From Streptomyces liliifuscus (GTDB lineage: Bacteria > Actinomycetota > Actinomycetes > Streptomycetales > Streptomycetaceae), in contig NZ_CP066831.1 of assembly GCF_016598615.1 (NCBI RefSeq), positions 4,092,001 to 4,156,000 on the forward strand: 64,000 nucleotides of DNA, given 5' to 3'. Numbering within the stretch: the stretch's first letter is position 1; each line of letters starts with the position of its first letter. Below, piece by piece: positions 17,801 to 26,149 of the stretch. The position numbers and the translations under genes were made by a program. The notes below the pieces were generated by a model, which saw only the letters and a program-made list of their open reading frames with translations, had not been told where the DNA came from and did no database searches.

Positions 17801-18325
17801 ATGTCCATCGGTCACACGCTCCTAGGACTCCTGGAGTCCGGGCCCCGCCACGGTTACGACCTGAAGCGGGCCTTCGACGAGAAGTTCGGTCACGACCGGC
17901 CGCTCCACTACGGCCAGGTCTATTCGACGATGTCCCGGCTGCTGAAGAACGGCCTCGTGGAGGTCGACGGGATAGAGGCGGGCGACGGCCCCGAGCGCAA
18001 GCGGTACGCGATCACCGAGGCGGGCGTCACCGACGTCCAGCGGTGGCTCGCCACACCGGAGAAGCCGGAGCCGTACCTCCAGTCGACCCTCTACACGAAG
18101 GTCGTCCTCGCACTCCTGACGCACCGCGACGCGTCCGGGATCCTCGACACCCAGCGCGCGGAGCACCTGCGCATGATGCGCATGCTCACCGACCGCAAGC
18201 GCAAGGGCGATCTCGCCGACCAGCTGATCTGTGACCACGCACTTTTCCATCTCGAAGCCGACCTGCGCTGGCTGGAACTCACCGCCGCGCGCCTCGGCAA
18301 GCTCGCAGAGGCGGTGACTCGATGA
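17801..18325 (+). CDS. PadR-family transcriptional regulator
   Basis: 174 residues from the ATG that yields MSIGHTLLGLLESGPRHGYD, the canonical PadR start. The N-terminal winged helix (1-85) contains HYGQVYSTMSRLLKNGLVEV and RKRYAITEAG; the C-terminal helical part (TLYTKVVLALLTHRD..., LICDHALFHLEADLRWLE) is the dimerisation helix. It begins an operon with an ABC ATPase and FtsX permease joined by ATGA overlaps, so it very likely represses its own transporter and is released by the exported compound. Confidence 0.93.
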   Translation: MSIGHTLLGLLESGPRHGYDLKRAFDEKFGHDRPLHYGQVYSTMSRLLKNGLVEVDGIEAGDGPERKRYAITEAGVTDVQRWLATPEKPEPYLQSTLYTKVVLALLTHRDASGILDTQRAEHLRMMRMLTDRKRKGDLADQLICDHALFHLEADLRWLELTAARLGKLAEAVTR

Positions 18326-19008
18326 CCCCCGCAGGTTCCCTGCTCGTGGCCCACGACCTGCGCAAGGCGTACGGCCCCACCAACGCCCTCGACGGCGCCG
18401 AGTTCTCCATCCACCCGGGCGAGGTCGTCGCCGTGATGGGCCCCTCGGGCTCCGGCAAGTCGACCCTCCTGCACTGCCTCGCCGGCATCGTCACGCCCGA
18501 CTCGGGCTCGATCATGTACGGCGGCCAGGAAATGGCGACGATGAACGACGCCCGGCGCAGCGCGCTGCGCCGCTCCCAGTTCGGCTTCGTCTTCCAGTTC
18601 GGCCAGCTCGTACCGGAGCTGACCTGCGTCGAGAACGTGGCGCTGCCGCTGCGGCTGAACGGCTCCTCCCGCAAGGACGCCGAGCGCGCCGCCCTGGCCC
18701 GGATGGAACAGCTGGAGGTCGACGACCTCAAGGCCAAGCGGCCCGGCGAGGTCTCCGGCGGCCAGGGCCAGCGCGTCGCCGTCGCCCGCGCACTGGTCAC
18801 CGACCCGCGCGTGCTCTTCGCCGACGAGCCCACCGGCGCCCTCGACTCCCTCAACGGCGAACGCGTCATGGAACTGCTCACCGACGCCGCCCGCTCCGCC
18901 AACGCCGCCGTCGTCCTCGTCACGCACGAGGCCCGCGTCGCCGCCTACTCGGACCGCGAGATCGTCGTACGCGACGGCAAGTCCCGGGACATGGAGCGCG
19001 TCGTATGA
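18322..19008 (+). CDS. ABC transporter ATP-binding protein (MacB/LolD type)
   Basis: 228 residues. Walker A GPSGSGKST (40-48), Q-loop in FVFQFGQLVPELTCVENVALP, signature VSGGQGQRVAVARAL, Walker B VLFADEPTGALDS and H-loop VLVTHEARVAAYSD are intact. The sequence belongs to the group that energises FtsX-type permeases rather than classical importers. The ATG overlaps the PadR stop (ATGA), and its own stop overlaps the permease start. Confidence 0.95.
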   Translation: MTPAGSLLVAHDLRKAYGPTNALDGAEFSIHPGEVVAVMGPSGSGKSTLLHCLAGIVTPDSGSIMYGGQEMATMNDARRSALRRSQFGFVFQFGQLVPELTCVENVALPLRLNGSSRKDAERAALARMEQLEVDDLKAKRPGEVSGGQGQRVAVARALVTDPRVLFADEPTGALDSLNGERVMELLTDAARSANAAVVLVTHEARVAAYSDREIVVRDGKSRDMERVV

Positions 19009-21338
19009 ATGCACGCCAATGGTCGAAAGACCTGGCCATGGGCGCCAAGTTCGCGTTCACCGGCGGCCGCGAGGGCTGGGTGCGCGTCCTGCTCACCGGT
19101 GTGGGCGTCGGTCTCGGCGTGGCACTGCTGCTGCTCACCACCGCGATACCGAGCGCGATGCAGGCACGCTCCGACCGCGAGACCGCGCGCACGGACATGA
19201 CGTTCGGCGTGGACGAGGCGCCCAAGGCCGACAACACGGTGCTCGTCGCAGACGTCGGCACCGAGTTCCGCGGCCGGGACGTCCGCGGCCGCCAGCTGGA
19301 ACCGGAGGGCCTGCGGGCGCCGCTGCCGCCGGGATTGAAGAAGTTCCCCGCGCCGGGTGAGATGGCCGTGTCGCCCGCACTCAAGGAACTGCTGGAGTCC
19401 AAGGACGCCAAGCTGCTGCGCGAGCGGCTGCCGGACCGGATCACCGGCACGATCAGCGAGGCGGGTCTCATCGGTTCGGCCGAACTCGCCTTCTACTCGG
19501 GTGGCGAGAACCTGGCCCGATACGGCGACGGCCCCGGCATCACGCGCATCAACACCTTCCAGGGGGAGAAGGCGCCCTCGGAGGAGATGGACCCGGTCCT
19601 GCTGCTGCTCGTCCTCACGGTCTTCGTGGTGCTGCTGATGCCCGTCGGCGTCTTCATCGCCGCGGCCGTACGCTTCGGCGGCGAGCGGCGCGACCGCCGG
19701 CTCGCGGCGCTGCGGCTGGTCGGCGCCGACGGCCGGATGACCCGCCGAATCGCCGCGGGCGAGGCGCTCTCCGGGGCGGTGCTCGGGCTGCTCTTCGGCA
19801 CCGGGTTCTTCCTGATTGCCCGTCAGATCGCGGGCTCCGTCGAGGTATTCGGCTTCAGCGTCTTCCCGAGCTACCTCAACCCGACGCCCGTACTCGCCCT
19901 CCTGATCGCCGTCGCTGTCCCGGCGGCAGCGGTCGCGGTGACGCTGCTCGCCCTGCGCGGAGTGGTCATCGAGCCGCTCGGCGTGGTGCGCACGGCCAGG
20001 CCCGCGCGACGCCGCCTGTGGTGGCGGCTGCTGCTGCCGCTGGGCGGTATCGGACTGCTCGTCCCGATGATCGGGAAGGGCACCGAGAACGGGAACTTCA
20101 ACGAGTACATGGTGGTCGGTGGCGTCATCCTGCTCCTCGTCGGCATCACCGCGCTGCTGCCGTGGGTCGTGGAGGCCGTCGTGGCCCGGCTGAACTCGGG
20201 CTCGGTCTCCTGGCAACTGGCGGTCCGCAGGCTCCAGTTGAGCAGCGGTACGGCGGCCCGCATGGTGAACGGCATCGCGGTGGCGGTGGCCGGCGCGATC
20301 GCCCTGCAGATGCTGTTCGCCGGAGTCCAGAGCAGCTACACGGAATCCACCGGCAACGACCTCTCGCGCGCCCAGATGCAGATGTCCGTACCGAGGACCG
20401 CCCCACTCGCCGAGGCCCGGCAGTCCCTCGCCGATACCCGCGGCGTGCGCCAGGCGATGGCGCTCTCCGACGGCTGGCTGGGCTCGGGCAGGAAGGACCC
20501 CGAGACGTCCACGCCGCTGACGGTCGGCGACTGCGCCTCCCTGCGCGAGGTGGCGAAGCTGCCCTCGTGCCGCGAGGGTGACGTCTTCGCGGTGCACGGC
20601 GCCGACTACGACACGGACACCCCGAAGCTCGCCACACCCGGCGGGAAGCTCTACATCGACCCCTCCTACAGCGGGGAAGAGAAGAGCAAGGAGGTTGCCT
20701 GGACGGTGCCGCGGGGCATCATGAAGGCCGCCCCGGGCAATGACCCGAAGGGCTGGGAGCGGGGCGGTTTCCTGTTCACCCCGAGCGCGCTGCCCGCCGC
20801 GGCGGCCTCGACCCTCGACGGGCAGATCTACCTCCAGCTCGACATGACGGTCCCGGACGTGCAGGAGCTCGTACGCAACGCCGCGTCGAAGATTGATCCG
20901 CTCACGGACCCCTGGACGTACGCGGCGAGCGAGCGGTCCGACACCTTCGACTCCATCCGCACCGGACTGTTCGTCGGCGCGGCCTGTGTTCTCGCGCTGA
21001 TCGGGGCGAGCCTGCTCGTCTCCCAGCTGGAACAGCTGCGGGAGCGCAAGAAGCTCCTGTCGGTCCTCGTAGCCTTCGGCACCCGGCGCCGCACACTGAG
21101 CCTGTCGGTGCTGTGGCAGACCGCGATCCCGGTCGCGCTCGGTCTGCTCCTCGCCTCGGTGGTGGGCCTCACCCTGGGCGCGGTCCTGCTGAAGATGACG
21201 GCCACCAAGGTGACCGTGGACTGGCTGAGCGTCCTGGCCATGACGGGCATCGGCTCGGCGGTCGTCCTCGTGGTGACGGCCCTCAGCGTGCCGCCGCTGC
21301 TGCGGCTGATGCGCCCGGACGGGCTGCGCACGGAGTAG
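19005..21338 (+). CDS. FtsX-like ABC transporter permease
   Basis: 777 residues with two FtsX-type blocks. TM1 (about 30-50, LLTGVGVGLGVALLLLTTAI) precedes a large extracytoplasmic domain; then TM clusters near 200-230, 260-310 and 345-390; a second extracytoplasmic domain (about 430-640) and final TM helices (about 650-770, TGLFVGAACVLALIGASLLV, TAIPVALGLLLASVVGL, VVTALSVPPLLRLMRPDG). Such permeases act mechanically on lipids, peptides or drugs at the membrane; substrate unknown. The end of the gene is triplicated as a 28-bp tandem repeat. Confidence 0.93.
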   Translation: MNARQWSKDLAMGAKFAFTGGREGWVRVLLTGVGVGLGVALLLLTTAIPSAMQARSDRETARTDMTFGVDEAPKADNTVLVADVGTEFRGRDVRGRQLEPEGLRAPLPPGLKKFPAPGEMAVSPALKELLESKDAKLLRERLPDRITGTISEAGLIGSAELAFYSGGENLARYGDGPGITRINTFQGEKAPSEEMDPVLLLLVLTVFVVLLMPVGVFIAAAVRFGGERRDRRLAALRLVGADGRMTRRIAAGEALSGAVLGLLFGTGFFLIARQIAGSVEVFGFSVFPSYLNPTPVLALLIAVAVPAAAVAVTLLALRGVVIEPLGVVRTARPARRRLWWRLLLPLGGIGLLVPMIGKGTENGNFNEYMVVGGVILLLVGITALLPWVVEAVVARLNSGSVSWQLAVRRLQLSSGTAARMVNGIAVAVAGAIALQMLFAGVQSSYTESTGNDLSRAQMQMSVPRTAPLAEARQSLADTRGVRQAMALSDGWLGSGRKDPETSTPLTVGDCASLREVAKLPSCREGDVFAVHGADYDTDTPKLATPGGKLYIDPSYSGEEKSKEVAWTVPRGIMKAAPGNDPKGWERGGFLFTPSALPAAAASTLDGQIYLQLDMTVPDVQELVRNAASKIDPLTDPWTYAASERSDTFDSIRTGLFVGAACVLALIGASLLVSQLEQLRERKKLLSVLVAFGTRRRTLSLSVLWQTAIPVALGLLLASVVGLTLGAVLLKMTATKVTVDWLSVLAMTGIGSAVVLVVTALSVPPLLRLMRPDGLRTE

Positions 21339-21403
21339 CGCGCCTCGGGGCTGCGCAGGGAGTTGACGCGCCTCAGGGCTGCGCACCGAGTTGACGCGCC
21401 TCA
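21321..21403. repeat. Three tandem ~28-bp repeats starting in the permease 3' end
   Basis: Units at 21321-21346, 21348-21375 and 21376-21403 share GGGCTGCGCA(C/G)(G/C)GAGT followed by GACGCGCCTCA. The first contains the permease stop codon; the others are downstream of it. Confidence 0.8.
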
Positions 21404-21413
21404 GAAGCGCGGG

Positions 21414-21455
21414 GCCGTTGCCGGTACGGGTCACACCACCCGTACCGGCAACGGC
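21414..21455. terminator. Bidirectional hairpin between the ABC permease and oxyR
   Basis: A perfect 18-bp stem, GCCGTTGCCGGTACGGGT with its complement at 21438-21455, and loop CACACC. The right arm covers the last seven codons of oxyR, whose stop is at 21431-21433, so coding sequence and terminator overlap. Confidence 0.9.
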
Positions 21456-22402
21456 TCCAGCGCTTTCCGAAGAGCCGCGCCCAACTCCTCGTACTCCGCC
21501 CCGCGAGCCGCGCCCGCCCTCATGGCGAGGGCGATGCGCCGGGTCGGGGCCGGCTCCGCGAAGTAGCCGGTGAGCAGCTGATCGCTGCGGGTCGTCTCGA
21601 CCCTGACGGCCGTACGCGGCAACAGCGTCACCCCGAGACCACCCGCGACGAGTTGTACGAGGGTGGAGAGCCCGGCGGCGGTCGTGGTGACCGGGGCGTC
21701 CGCGCGACCGGCCTCCCGGCAGATGTCCAGGGCCTGGTCCCGCAGGCAGTGCCCCTCGTCCAACAGCAGCAGATCGAGCCGGCGCAGAGCTTCCCTCGGG
21801 ATCCCCTCCCTGCCGCCGAGCCAGTGATCCGGCGGCGTGACGAGCACGAAGTCCTCGTCGAAGAGGGGCAGTTCGACGACACCGGGCACGCCTTGGGGGT
21901 CTCCCCGGCCAAGTCTGTTCGAGTCCGGCGGAGGCACGGCGAGCAGCAGCAGGTCGAGCCGCCCGGTGGTGAGCCCCTCCAACAGGCTCACGGTCTGCTC
22001 CTCGTGGACCTGGAGGTCGAGGGCCGGGTAGCGGTCGTGGACCAGCTTCAGAACGGTCGGCAGCAGATACGGCGCCACGGTCGGAATCACCCCGAGCCGC
22101 AGCACCCCGGTGAACGGCGCCGACACCGCCTCAGCCTCCTCCATCAGCGCCCCCACCTCACCGAGCACAGCCTTCGCCCGCACAACCAGCCGCTCACCGG
22201 CGGCCGAGAGAAGCACCTTGCGCGTCGTGCGCTCCAGCAGGGTCACCCCCAGCGTCTCCTCCAGCGCCGACACGGCCCCCGACAGCGCGGGCTGACTCAT
22301 ACCGATCGCCGCGGCGGCGTCGCGGAAGTGCAGATGCTCGGCCACCGCGGCGAAGGCTCGCAGCTGCGAGAGGCTCGGCTGCCTCCTCTTACTGGGGGCC
22401 AC
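21431..22402 (-). CDS. oxyR: LysR-type hydrogen peroxide sensor OxyR
   Basis: 323 residues from a GTG with GGAGG eight bases upstream. The LysR winged helix (8-66, LSQLRAFAAVAEHLHFRDAA, MSQPALSGAVSALEE) precedes the sensor domain. The peroxide-sensing cysteines are C219 and C228 in DEGHCLRDQALDIC, as in characterised OxyR proteins, where disulfide formation activates DNA binding. It is divergent from ahpC-ahpD, its expected target. Residues about 160-171 (SNRLGRGDPQG) look like an insertion relative to the family, coded by a GGGGGTCTCCCC palindrome. Confidence 0.95.
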   Translation of the reverse strand: MAPSKRRQPSLSQLRAFAAVAEHLHFRDAAAAIGMSQPALSGAVSALEETLGVTLLERTTRKVLLSAAGERLVVRAKAVLGEVGALMEEAEAVSAPFTGVLRLGVIPTVAPYLLPTVLKLVHDRYPALDLQVHEEQTVSLLEGLTTGRLDLLLLAVPPPDSNRLGRGDPQGVPGVVELPLFDEDFVLVTPPDHWLGGREGIPREALRRLDLLLLDEGHCLRDQALDICREAGRADAPVTTTAAGLSTLVQLVAGGLGVTLLPRTAVRVETTRSDQLLTGYFAEPAPTRRIALAMRAGAARGAEYEELGAALRKALEPLPVRVV

Positions 22403-22429
22403 TGATAGCCACCTCCGATCAGAACGACC

Positions 22430-22460
22430 GAGTGTAGCTATTTCACTAATCAATGCACTC
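22430..22460. promoter_or_regulatory. oxyR-ahpC intergenic operator region
   Basis: An AT-rich stretch with GAGTG (22430-22434) mirrored by CACTC (22456-22460), enclosing TAGCTATTTCACTAATCAAT, which offers LysR-type T-N11-A half sites. The position between oxyR and ahpC fits an OxyR site that controls both. Confidence 0.5.
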
Positions 22461-22535
22461 TGTGCCACGATCATGAACGTCCAACCCAAGGGAAACCCCT
22501 ACAAATAGGGGCTTTCTTCGCTTCAAGGAGAGCGC

Positions 22536-23090
22536 GTGCTCACTGTCGGTGACAAGTTCCCCGAGTTCGATCTGACTGCCTGTGTCTCGCTGGAGAAGGG
22601 CAGGGAGTTCGAGCAGATCAACCACAAGACGTACGAGGGTCAGTGGAAGATCGTCTTCGCGTGGCCCAAGGACTTCACCTTCGTGTGCCCCACCGAGATC
22701 GCGGCGTTCGGCAAGCTCGACGACGAGTTCGCCGACCGTGACGCCCAGGTCCTCGGCTTCTCCGGCGACTCCGAGTTCGTGCACCACGCCTGGCGCAAGG
22801 ACCACGACGACCTGCGGGACCTGCCCTTCCCGATGCTGGCCGACTCCAAGCACGAGCTCATGCGCGACCTCGGCATCGAGGGCGAGGACGGCTTCGCCAA
22901 GCGTGCCGTCTTCATCGTCGACCAGAACAACGAGATCCAGTTCTCCATGGTGACCGCCGGTTCCGTCGGGCGTAACCCCAAGGAGGTTCTGCGGGTTCTC
23001 GACGCGCTGCAGACCGACGAGTTGTGCCCGTGCAACTGGAGCAAGGGCGAGGACACCCTCGACCCGGTCAAGCTGCTGGCCGGTGAGTGA
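22536..23090 (+). CDS. ahpC: Alkyl hydroperoxide reductase, 2-Cys peroxiredoxin
   Basis: 184 residues. AhpC reduces organic peroxides, hydrogen peroxide and peroxynitrite. The peroxidatic Cys51 sits in DFTFVCPTEIAAFG and the resolving cysteine is in LCPCNWSKGEDTL (C164/C166), as in actinobacterial AhpC. The GTG start has AAGGAG six bases upstream; CCCCTACAAATAGGGG forms a short hairpin just before. ahpD follows after three bases, giving the standard actinobacterial pair in which AhpD reduces AhpC in place of AhpF. Confidence 0.97.
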   Translation: MLTVGDKFPEFDLTACVSLEKGREFEQINHKTYEGQWKIVFAWPKDFTFVCPTEIAAFGKLDDEFADRDAQVLGFSGDSEFVHHAWRKDHDDLRDLPFPMLADSKHELMRDLGIEGEDGFAKRAVFIVDQNNEIQFSMVTAGSVGRNPKEVLRVLDALQTDELCPCNWSKGEDTLDPVKLLAGE

Positions 23091-23093
23091 CCG

Positions 23094-23627
23094 ATGTCCC
23101 TCGACGCGCTGAAGTCCGCGATTCCGGACTACGCCAAGGACCTTCGGCTGAACCTCGGTTCGGTGATCGGCAACTCCGAGCTTCCGCAGCAGCAGTTGTG
23201 GGGGACGGTGCTCGCCTGCGCGATCGCCTCGCGGTCTCCTCGTGTGCTGCGTGAGCTGGAGGAGGAGGCCAATGCGAAGCTCTCCCCCGAGGCGTACACG
23301 GCGGCCAAGTCCGCCGCCGCGGTCATGGCGATGAACAACGTCTTCTACCGCACTCGGCATCTGCTGTCCGATCCGGAGTACGGGAACCTGCGGGCCGGTC
23401 TGCGGATGAACGTGATCGGGAACCCCGGTGTGGAGAAGGTCGACTTCGAGCTGTGGTCGCTTGCCGTCTCCGCGATCAATGGGTGTGGGCAGTGTCTTGA
23501 CTCCCATGAGCAGGTGCTCCGCAAGGCCGGTGTCGACCGGGAGACCATCCAGGAAGCGTTCAAGATCGCTTCGGTCGTCCAGGCGGTGGGCGTCACCCTC
23601 GACGCGGAGGCGATCCTGGCGGAGTAG
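23094..23627 (+). CDS. ahpD: Alkyl hydroperoxidase AhpD
   Basis: 177 residues. The thioredoxin-like active site is CGQC (C131, C134) in NGCGQCLDSHEQVLRKAGV, with His138 and Glu119 in the proton-relay positions known from Mycobacterium tuberculosis AhpD (C130, C133, H137, E118). It passes electrons, in mycobacteria from lipoamide, to AhpC. It starts three bases after the ahpC stop, so it is co-transcribed under OxyR control. Two kinds of repeat follow the stop. Confidence 0.97.
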   Translation: MSLDALKSAIPDYAKDLRLNLGSVIGNSELPQQQLWGTVLACAIASRSPRVLRELEEEANAKLSPEAYTAAKSAAAVMAMNNVFYRTRHLLSDPEYGNLRAGLRMNVIGNPGVEKVDFELWSLAVSAINGCGQCLDSHEQVLRKAGVDRETIQEAFKIASVVQAVGVTLDAEAILAE

Positions 23628-23694
23628 CTCCGCCGGTTTGCCCCTCCCTCGTGGCCCCGTTCACCTTCGCGGTGGGCGGGGCTTCGGACTGTCC

Positions 23695-23911
23695 TCGCCC
23701 CCGCCGCCCCTACCCATTCCCGTCCCTTTTCAGGGGGCTCCGCCCCCGAACCCCCCAAAGACCAAAAGATTGCGCAGTTCCCCGCGCCCCTAGGTACCTA
23801 GGGGCCTAGGTACCTAGGGGCGCGGGGAACTGCGCGACCAGCCCCCACCGGACCCGCACCCGAAAACGCACCCGCCGGGGTCTGGGGCGGAGCCCCAGGG
23901 GACGGGGCACC
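23695..23911. repeat. Composite repeat region after ahpD
   Basis: The first 30 bases (23695-23724) are identical to 6949-6978. GGGGGCTCCGCCCCCGAACC follows, as in the fumC-upstream element. Nested inside is interspersed element copy 4 (23772-23835), an almost perfect ~64-base palindrome with two CTAGGTACCTAG units in its middle. A fragment of the opposite outer arm (GGTCTGGGGCGGAGCCCC...) closes the region. It probably also ends ahpCD and AI-2E transcription. Confidence 0.8.
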
Positions 23912-25315
23912 CTACGAAGGCGGCCGGTGTTCCACCGGTGCCACCCCCGTCGCCGTAGCCCCCCGCGGCACAGGCGACGTACGCAACGCCGGCTCCTGGG
24001 AGTACGAGCGGAGGTAGCCGACCACCGTGTTGGTGACGGCGACGAGCGGGACCGCGACGACCGCGCCGCCGATGCCCGCGACCATCCCGCCCGCGGCGAC
24101 GGAGAGAACGACGGCGAGCGGATGCACCCGCACGGCCCGGCCGAGGATGAACGGCTGGAGGATGTGGCCCTCGATCTGCTGGACGGCGAGCACGACGATC
24201 AGAGCCATCACCGCGGTGAAGACCCCCTGCGTCACGAGCGCCACCACGACCGCCAGCGCGCCGGAGACGACGGCACCGACCAGTGGGATGAACGCGAACA
24301 GGAAGATGAAGACGGCCAGCGGGACAGCCATCGGGACGTCCAGGAAGAAGATGCCCAGGCCGATGAAGATGGCGTCGATCAACGCCACTATCACCGTCCC
24401 GCGGACATAGGCCGTGAGCGTGCGCCAGGCACGCGGGCCCGCCCCGGCCACCCCGGGCCGTGCCGCCGCCGGCACCAGCTTGAGCGTCCACTGCCAGATG
24501 CGCTTGCCGTCGTAGAGCAGGAAGAGCGTGGAGAACATCGTGAGGAGGATGCCGGTGAGGGCCTCGACGATGACGGTGACGCCTTCCAGGCCCGCCGACG
24601 TGATCTCGTCGGTGTTGGCGCCGACAGCCTCGCGCAGGCTCTTGGCGATGTCCTTGATCTGGTCCTCGGTGACATGGAACGGGCTGTTGAGCAGCCAGCG
24701 CTGCAACTCGTCGATGCCGTCCTGGACCTGGTCGGAGAGGTTGTCGATGTTCTCCATGACCTGCCAGACGACGAACCATCCGACGAGCCCCATCACCACG
24801 AAGCCGAGGGTCGCGGTCAGCGCGGTGGCGAGCCCGCGCGGCACCCCGTAACGCCGCAGCCGTGCCACGGTGGGCTGGAGCAGCGCGGTGATGAGCAGTG
24901 CGGCGACGAAGGCGAGTACGACGAGCTGTACGGCGCTGATGACGCGCATCAACACCCAGACGGTGCCCGCGAGTACGAGCAGTCGCCACCCGGCCTCGGC
25001 GGCGACCCGCATGCCCCAGGGAACGGCCGCGGCGGGATCGGGGCGAGCGGCGGGGGCGGGGGCGGCCACGGGAGTGTCCGAGGGCGGGGAGGGGGGCCGG
25101 GGCGGTGTGCCGTTCGCGGTGGCGGTGGACGCGGCCGGGGTGTCGGCGCCGGCGCTGTCCTTGCCGCCCCGATCGGTGGCGTTGCTCCGGCCGAAGTCGT
25201 CGCCCTCGCCGAAGTCGTCGTCCTTCTCGGCCTGCGCGCGGCGCGCGTTCAACCGGTCGCCCATTGCGGTGAGTCCGGCGCCGAGCCGGCCGAGCCACCC
25301 TGGCACTCTCGACAT
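23912..25315 (-). CDS. AI-2E family transporter (TqsA/YdiK-like)
   Basis: 467 residues from an ATG with AAAGGGA upstream. The N-terminal ~110 residues are charged then Pro/Ala-rich and cytoplasmic. About eight membrane segments follow: LLVLAGTVWVLMRVISAVQL, VVLAFVAALLITALLQPTVA, ALTATLGFVVMGLVGWFVVW, then after a soluble helical stretch IVEALTGILLTMFSTLFLLY, VALIDAIFIGLGIFFLDVPM and onward. The family exports small molecules or ions; AI-2 export is shown for few members and should not be assumed here. Short C-terminal tail. Confidence 0.9.
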   Translation of the reverse strand: MSRVPGWLGRLGAGLTAMGDRLNARRAQAEKDDDFGEGDDFGRSNATDRGGKDSAGADTPAASTATANGTPPRPPSPPSDTPVAAPAPAARPDPAAAVPWGMRVAAEAGWRLLVLAGTVWVLMRVISAVQLVVLAFVAALLITALLQPTVARLRRYGVPRGLATALTATLGFVVMGLVGWFVVWQVMENIDNLSDQVQDGIDELQRWLLNSPFHVTEDQIKDIAKSLREAVGANTDEITSAGLEGVTVIVEALTGILLTMFSTLFLLYDGKRIWQWTLKLVPAAARPGVAGAGPRAWRTLTAYVRGTVIVALIDAIFIGLGIFFLDVPMAVPLAVFIFLFAFIPLVGAVVSGALAVVVALVTQGVFTAVMALIVVLAVQQIEGHILQPFILGRAVRVHPLAVVLSVAAGGMVAGIGGAVVAVPLVAVTNTVVGYLRSYSQEPALRTSPVPRGATATGVAPVEHRPPS

Positions 25316-25387
25316 GATCCGTCCCTTTTCCCCGTTGTGCCCCACCACTCCCCCCTGGAGTCGTCGGCATCGACCGTACATGGCAGA

Positions 25388-25416
25388 AGCCCCTCACCGT
25401 AGGACGGTGAGGGGCT
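25388..25416 (-). terminator. Hairpin terminator of the SLT gene
   Basis: AGCCCCTCACCGT pairs perfectly over 13 bp with ACGGTGAGGGGCT around the loop AGG. It lies 35 bases past the stop of the SLT gene and before the AI-2E gene, both on the minus strand. Confidence 0.85.
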
Positions 25417-25450
25417 CCGAAAAGGTTGAGAGGACCGAGTGGCTGTCGGC

Positions 25451-26149
25451 CTAGTAGTAGTTGTTGGACTGCCAGAAGTCCCAGGCTCCGCACGGGCTGC
25501 CGTACCGGTCGTTCATGTAGCCGAGGCCCCACTTGATCTGGGTGGCCGGGTTGGTCGCCCAGTCCGCGCCGGCGGAGGACATCTTGGAGCCGGGCAGCGC
25601 CTGCATCAGACCGTAGGCGTCCGAGGTGGGGTTGTCCGCCCGGTAGTCCCAGCTGGACTCGTGGTCCACGATGGTGCTGAAGCACTGGAACTGGTCCGCG
25701 GGGACGATCTGGCGCGCCATCGCCTGGATCTCCGCGACACTGTACGAGGACTGCGTCGGGAAGCTGGACGCGTCACGCGTGGCGGAACGGCTGGCAACCT
25801 TCTCGGCTTCCTTCCGCTCCTTCGCCTCCTGCTCGGCCTTCTCCGCGGCCTTCTGCTTGGCCACGGCGTCCTTGGCGGCCTGCTTGCGCGCAGACTCCTC
25901 GGCGTCCTTCTTGGCGGTCGCGTCGGCCGCGATGGCCTGCGAGTCGGCCTGCTGAGTCAGGGATGCGGTCTGCACCTGCGCCTGCGCACCCGCGGGTATG
26001 TCCGCGAGAAGCGTCGCGCCTGCTGCCGTTGCCTCCGCGTCGTCGCTCGAGGACGCGGTGTTGCCCGAGGCAACACCGGTGACAGCGCCGACAGCGGTGA
26101 CCGCGGTGGCCGAGGCCACTGCGAATCCCCGGACCGAAATCCGGCTCAC
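25451..26149 (-). CDS. Secreted transglycosylase SLT-fold protein
   Basis: 232 residues from the GTG after GGAAGGAAACC. A signal peptide (MSRISVRGFAVASATAVTAV then GAVTGVASG) is followed by an Ala/Lys/Glu/Gln-rich helical stalk (about 50-125) likely to form a coiled coil, then a lysozyme-like domain with the catalytic-type glutamate in VDHESSWDYRADNP and the AYGLMQALPG and WGLGYMNDRYGSPCGAW motifs. Such proteins cut peptidoglycan glycan strands during growth or resuscitation. The two domain cysteines may form a disulfide outside the cell. Confidence 0.88.
   Translation of the reverse strand: MSRISVRGFAVASATAVTAVGAVTGVASGNTASSSDDAEATAAGATLLADIPAGAQAQVQTASLTQQADSQAIAADATAKKDAEESARKQAAKDAVAKQKAAEKAEQEAKERKEAEKVASRSATRDASSFPTQSSYSVAEIQAMARQIVPADQFQCFSTIVDHESSWDYRADNPTSDAYGLMQALPGSKMSSAGADWATNPATQIKWGLGYMNDRYGSPCGAWDFWQSNNYY

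Noticed and set aside
23814..25685. Long minus-strand Arg/Gly-rich open frame
   Set aside because: It is an out-of-frame shadow of the AI-2E gene; composition is typical of frameshifted GC-rich DNA.
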